Positions 61,701 through 64,000 of a stretch of DNA of 64,000 nt are shown one piece after another. How positions within the stretch are numbered: the first letter of the stretch is position 1; each line of letters begins with the position of its first letter. Both the position numbers and the translations under genes were made by a program. Source of the DNA: Megalobrama amblycephala (lineage: Eukaryota > Chordata > Actinopteri > Cypriniformes > Xenocyprididae); NCBI RefSeq assembly GCF_018812025.1, contig NC_063054.1, forward strand, positions 25,486,142 to 25,550,141. Direction: 5' to 3'. Under the pieces are notes generated by a model, which worked only from the letters and a program-made list of their open reading frames with translations, did not search any database and had not been told where the DNA came from.

Positions 61701-61891
61701 AGAGATGGGCTACATTGACTGACCCGTCCTGAACCTAGAGGACTGCCGTCAATTGCTGTTAGATTTAGGGGTTTATAAGGGTCATGAGCTGTATGGCAAG
61801 CCTCTTGTCCATCTCAAAGTCCCAGTGGTCAATGAAGTATACAAATTCGGGGGTGGCAAAATGTTTTCTTTGGGGAAGATGCTTGGACACT

Positions 61892-62780
61892 AATTTGCAT
61901 ATTTTGAATATGTTTAGTTTTTACCTAAAACTTACCCCGTTCTGATGGTAATACACAAGTATTTCATATGTGCTTAATCAGATCTCCCTTTTATAGCATA
62001 TATAGTTTATAAACAACTGGGAGTCATGACCTAAATATGATTTTTATTTACAATAATAAATCCTAAAATTTGGCATTAGTAGCTTAGGCCTACTTTTTGC
62101 ACCATCAATCGCGCTCTCACTCATGCTCCAAGGATCTCCCGTTCTTGGCTCATTTTGACTCCAACAGAATTGTTAACTGAAGTCTCACTCTGACCAGGTC
62201 ATTTGAATCAATGAGTGCAATTGGATCGGTCCAGTTCACTGATGTATTGTTCAGTGGGATTTGTGAACCAATTTAGCAGGTTCATTGAAAATCAGCTCAC
62301 GAATTGGACACCACTATTAATGATTTCTTCAGTTCAACATAATGAGGAATGACATGTTTTTATGGAATGTAGTGGAGTAAAAAGTAATATAGTATAGATA
62401 GATAGATACTTTATTAATCCTTCACAGAAAATAATATTTGTTACAATAGCAGCAATCACATAATCCTTGCACACAGACAAACAACAAACAATTATGTTTT
62501 GGAATGTAGTGAAGTAAAAGTTTCCCAAAATAAAAATACTCTGACAAAGAACAGATGAAGTAAGGTAAAAATACTCCTATAAAAAGTACTCCCATAAAAC
62601 TCCCAGCGGCCCCAGAGTCTTGTTAGGAAGAGGAGTACATTTATAGAGTCAATTTATAAAGGGGATTAAGCTCCAGTTCAAACTGGTCACATTTTTAAGG
62701 GAATGAACACAATTTCTAATTTAGTAGCCTATGAAAGCTATGTGAGTTCCGTATATAATAATTCAATCATGACAACTCTC
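61892..62780. other. Intergenic sequence with LINE-tail-like repeat
   Basis: 62,394-62,430 reads ATAGATAGATAGATACTTTA then TTAATCC, the typical end of fish RTE/SINE 3' tails. The rest is AT-rich with no gene. Confidence 0.4.
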
Positions 62781-63044
62781 GGAATGTATTTAAACAGCAT
62801 TTATTAATATACATGGAATGTACATAGGTTTGGTCTTGGCGGACTAGATCTGCTACACTGCTGCTGCTGTTGGATGAGTGAGAATACATCTAAAATGCAC
62901 ATGAAAACATTGAAGTGAATTTAGGCTGCTGCAAGGAAACCTAGGGAGAACCCCCAGAGCAGATCTAGGCAGGTGGTGCTGGGGAAGGTGGAGGGCAAGT
63001 GAAATCCCATGTTGTGCTGCAATGAACTGATCCAATTTGAAGTC
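62781..63044 (-). other. Unassigned sequence next to the LTR element
   Basis: Moderate GC content, with TTAATATACATGGAATG at the left. On minus it ends with an AATAAATGCTGTTTAAA segment that would pass for a polyadenylation site. No coding match. Confidence 0.3.
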
Positions 63045-63049
63045 AGGAA

Positions 63050-63869
63050 TGTTCTGTTTGACATTGTTAATAAAGAGTCTTCTGTGCAGTCACAACATGT
63101 CTGTCTTTTTATTTCTTGCTTTTACATGTGCTAGGTTTCTTCTCTTTTATTTTAATTGTATAGTACTCCACACATAACTTAACACAGTGCCATCTAGTGG
63201 CTTTCTTAAGTAACAACAATCAAATATCATCACATCCCCCTTTCTTTAAAGAAAACATCAAAAAATAAACTTAATGTATTTATATAACACATTCAAACTT
63301 GCACTTATTAAACAGCTAATGAAACTTATAAACTAAAAAAAAATAATAACATTTCCTCCTATATTTAAAGCAATTTCTTACAGGTTCAATCTATCAGGTT
63401 TTTTAATATGTCTTGTAGATCTTCTAAGTGCAACTGTGTGACTGTTTGATGTTTGAGTATCTGTGTGCAAATCAGTTTTGCGGTCAGTTGTTTTGGACAG
63501 CGCAGTTGAGTCAGACACAGCATTGCTTTGATCCAAGTCTTCTACTTCTTTCTCAGTCTTTAGCAGATCACGTCTGTTACGTCTGAGGATTTGTCCATCA
63601 TCTGTTTTCACCGTATAAGATCTTGGAGCTACTTCTTGCATAACTGTAGCCTTTTTGCTCCAGTTCTCATCACTCCTGGTACCATGTTCTGTTTGACATT
63701 GTTAATAAAGAGTCTTCTGTGCAGTCACAACATGTCTGTCTTTTTATTTCTTGCTTTTACATGTGCTAGGTTTCTTCTCTTTTATTTTAATTGTATAGTA
63801 CTCCACACATAACTTAACACAGTGCCATCTAGTGGCTTTCTTAAGTAACAACAATCAAATATCATCACA
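63050..63869 (-). mobile_element. Internally deleted LTR retrotransposon, 820 bp
   Basis: Two 185-base LTRs (63,050-63,234 and 63,685-63,869) are identical base for base. They are flanked by AGGAA on both sides (63,045-63,049; 63,870-63,874). On the minus strand each LTR starts TGTGATGATATTTGATTG and ends CAGAACA. AAAGAAAGGGGGA just before the 3' LTR (63,235 side) is the polypurine tract. Only 450 bases of interior remain. Confidence 0.93.
63378..63680 (-). pseudogene. C-terminal end of LTR-retrotransposon pol (integrase tail)
   Basis: An open frame inside the small LTR element reads DENWSKKATVMQEVAPRSYT, then VKTDDGQILRRNRRDLL and ends RRSTRHIKKPDRLNL with a stop. This is the usual tail of fish gypsy-type polyproteins (RSY-V-T--G---RRNR and R-S-R---P-R blocks). 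All of gag and most of pol are missing, so it is a remnant. Confidence 0.75.
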
Positions 63870-64000
63870 AGGAATAAATAGGTTATGTAGATAGACAAAA
63901 TGGAACGATTAGATGACCCATTGTCTTTAATTGAACCAATCAGCTGCTCGGAAGAGTTTCATGACTGAGCTATATATTTGTACTGCATGTAGACAGTCTG

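Overview
The window is vertebrate genomic DNA, almost certainly from a cyprinid (carp/zebrafish-type) teleost. It carries intron-split genes with GT/AG junctions, AT-rich introns, and a dense load of fish transposon families. I could not assign a species.

Three host genes can be assembled exon by exon. (1) micall1 (minus strand, exons from 12,613 down to 883) encodes a CH domain, a LIM domain, three NPF motifs and the start of the C-terminal coiled-coil Rab-binding region. Its last exons lie beyond the left edge. (2) psmd12 (plus strand, 11 coding exons, 16,772-25,711) encodes a complete 456-residue 26S proteasome lid subunit Rpn5. (3) A TARP-type calcium-channel gamma subunit (plus strand, 4 coding exons, 36,257-42,679), best called cacng4, encodes 327 residues ending in a PDZ-binding ITPV. 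The exon phases of all three genes close without frameshifts. micall1 and psmd12 are divergent, about 4.2 kb apart. psmd12 and cacng4 are tandem, about 10.5 kb apart. Close linkage of PSMD12 and CACNG4 is also seen in mammals, which supports the cacng4 name.

Nearly everything else is mobile DNA. Introns of micall1 (2.75-4.4 kb, 9.57-10.66 kb), psmd12 (18.0, 19.2-20.0, 21.6-22.3, 23.3-24.1 kb) and cacng4 (37.2-38.1 kb, 39.16-41.87 kb) hold MITEs, foldback elements and an LTR element. Between psmd12 and cacng4 lie a 1,690-bp tandem duplication of a fish repeat (26.27-29.64 kb), a nest of MITEs inside a LINE tail (30.8-33.07 kb) and a Tc1/mariner-like relic inside long inverted arms (33.8-35.4 kb).

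Downstream of cacng4 (42.7-64 kb) I found no host gene. The main structure is a 9.25-kb nested block, 50,750-60,000. It is an hAT-type element with an 8-bp target-site duplication. It contains a Harbinger-type MITE, a degenerate DIRS-type tyrosine-recombinase retrotransposon (51,563-56,652) and a 2.8-kb foldback element with its own 8-bp duplication (57,113-59,896). A broken Ty3/gypsy pol (60.3-61.7 kb, minus) and an 820-bp internally deleted LTR element with identical LTRs and a 5-bp duplication (63,050-63,869) follow. I saw no convincing new gene system. The most unusual material is the insertion stratigraphy, the DIRS termini and the foldback core.
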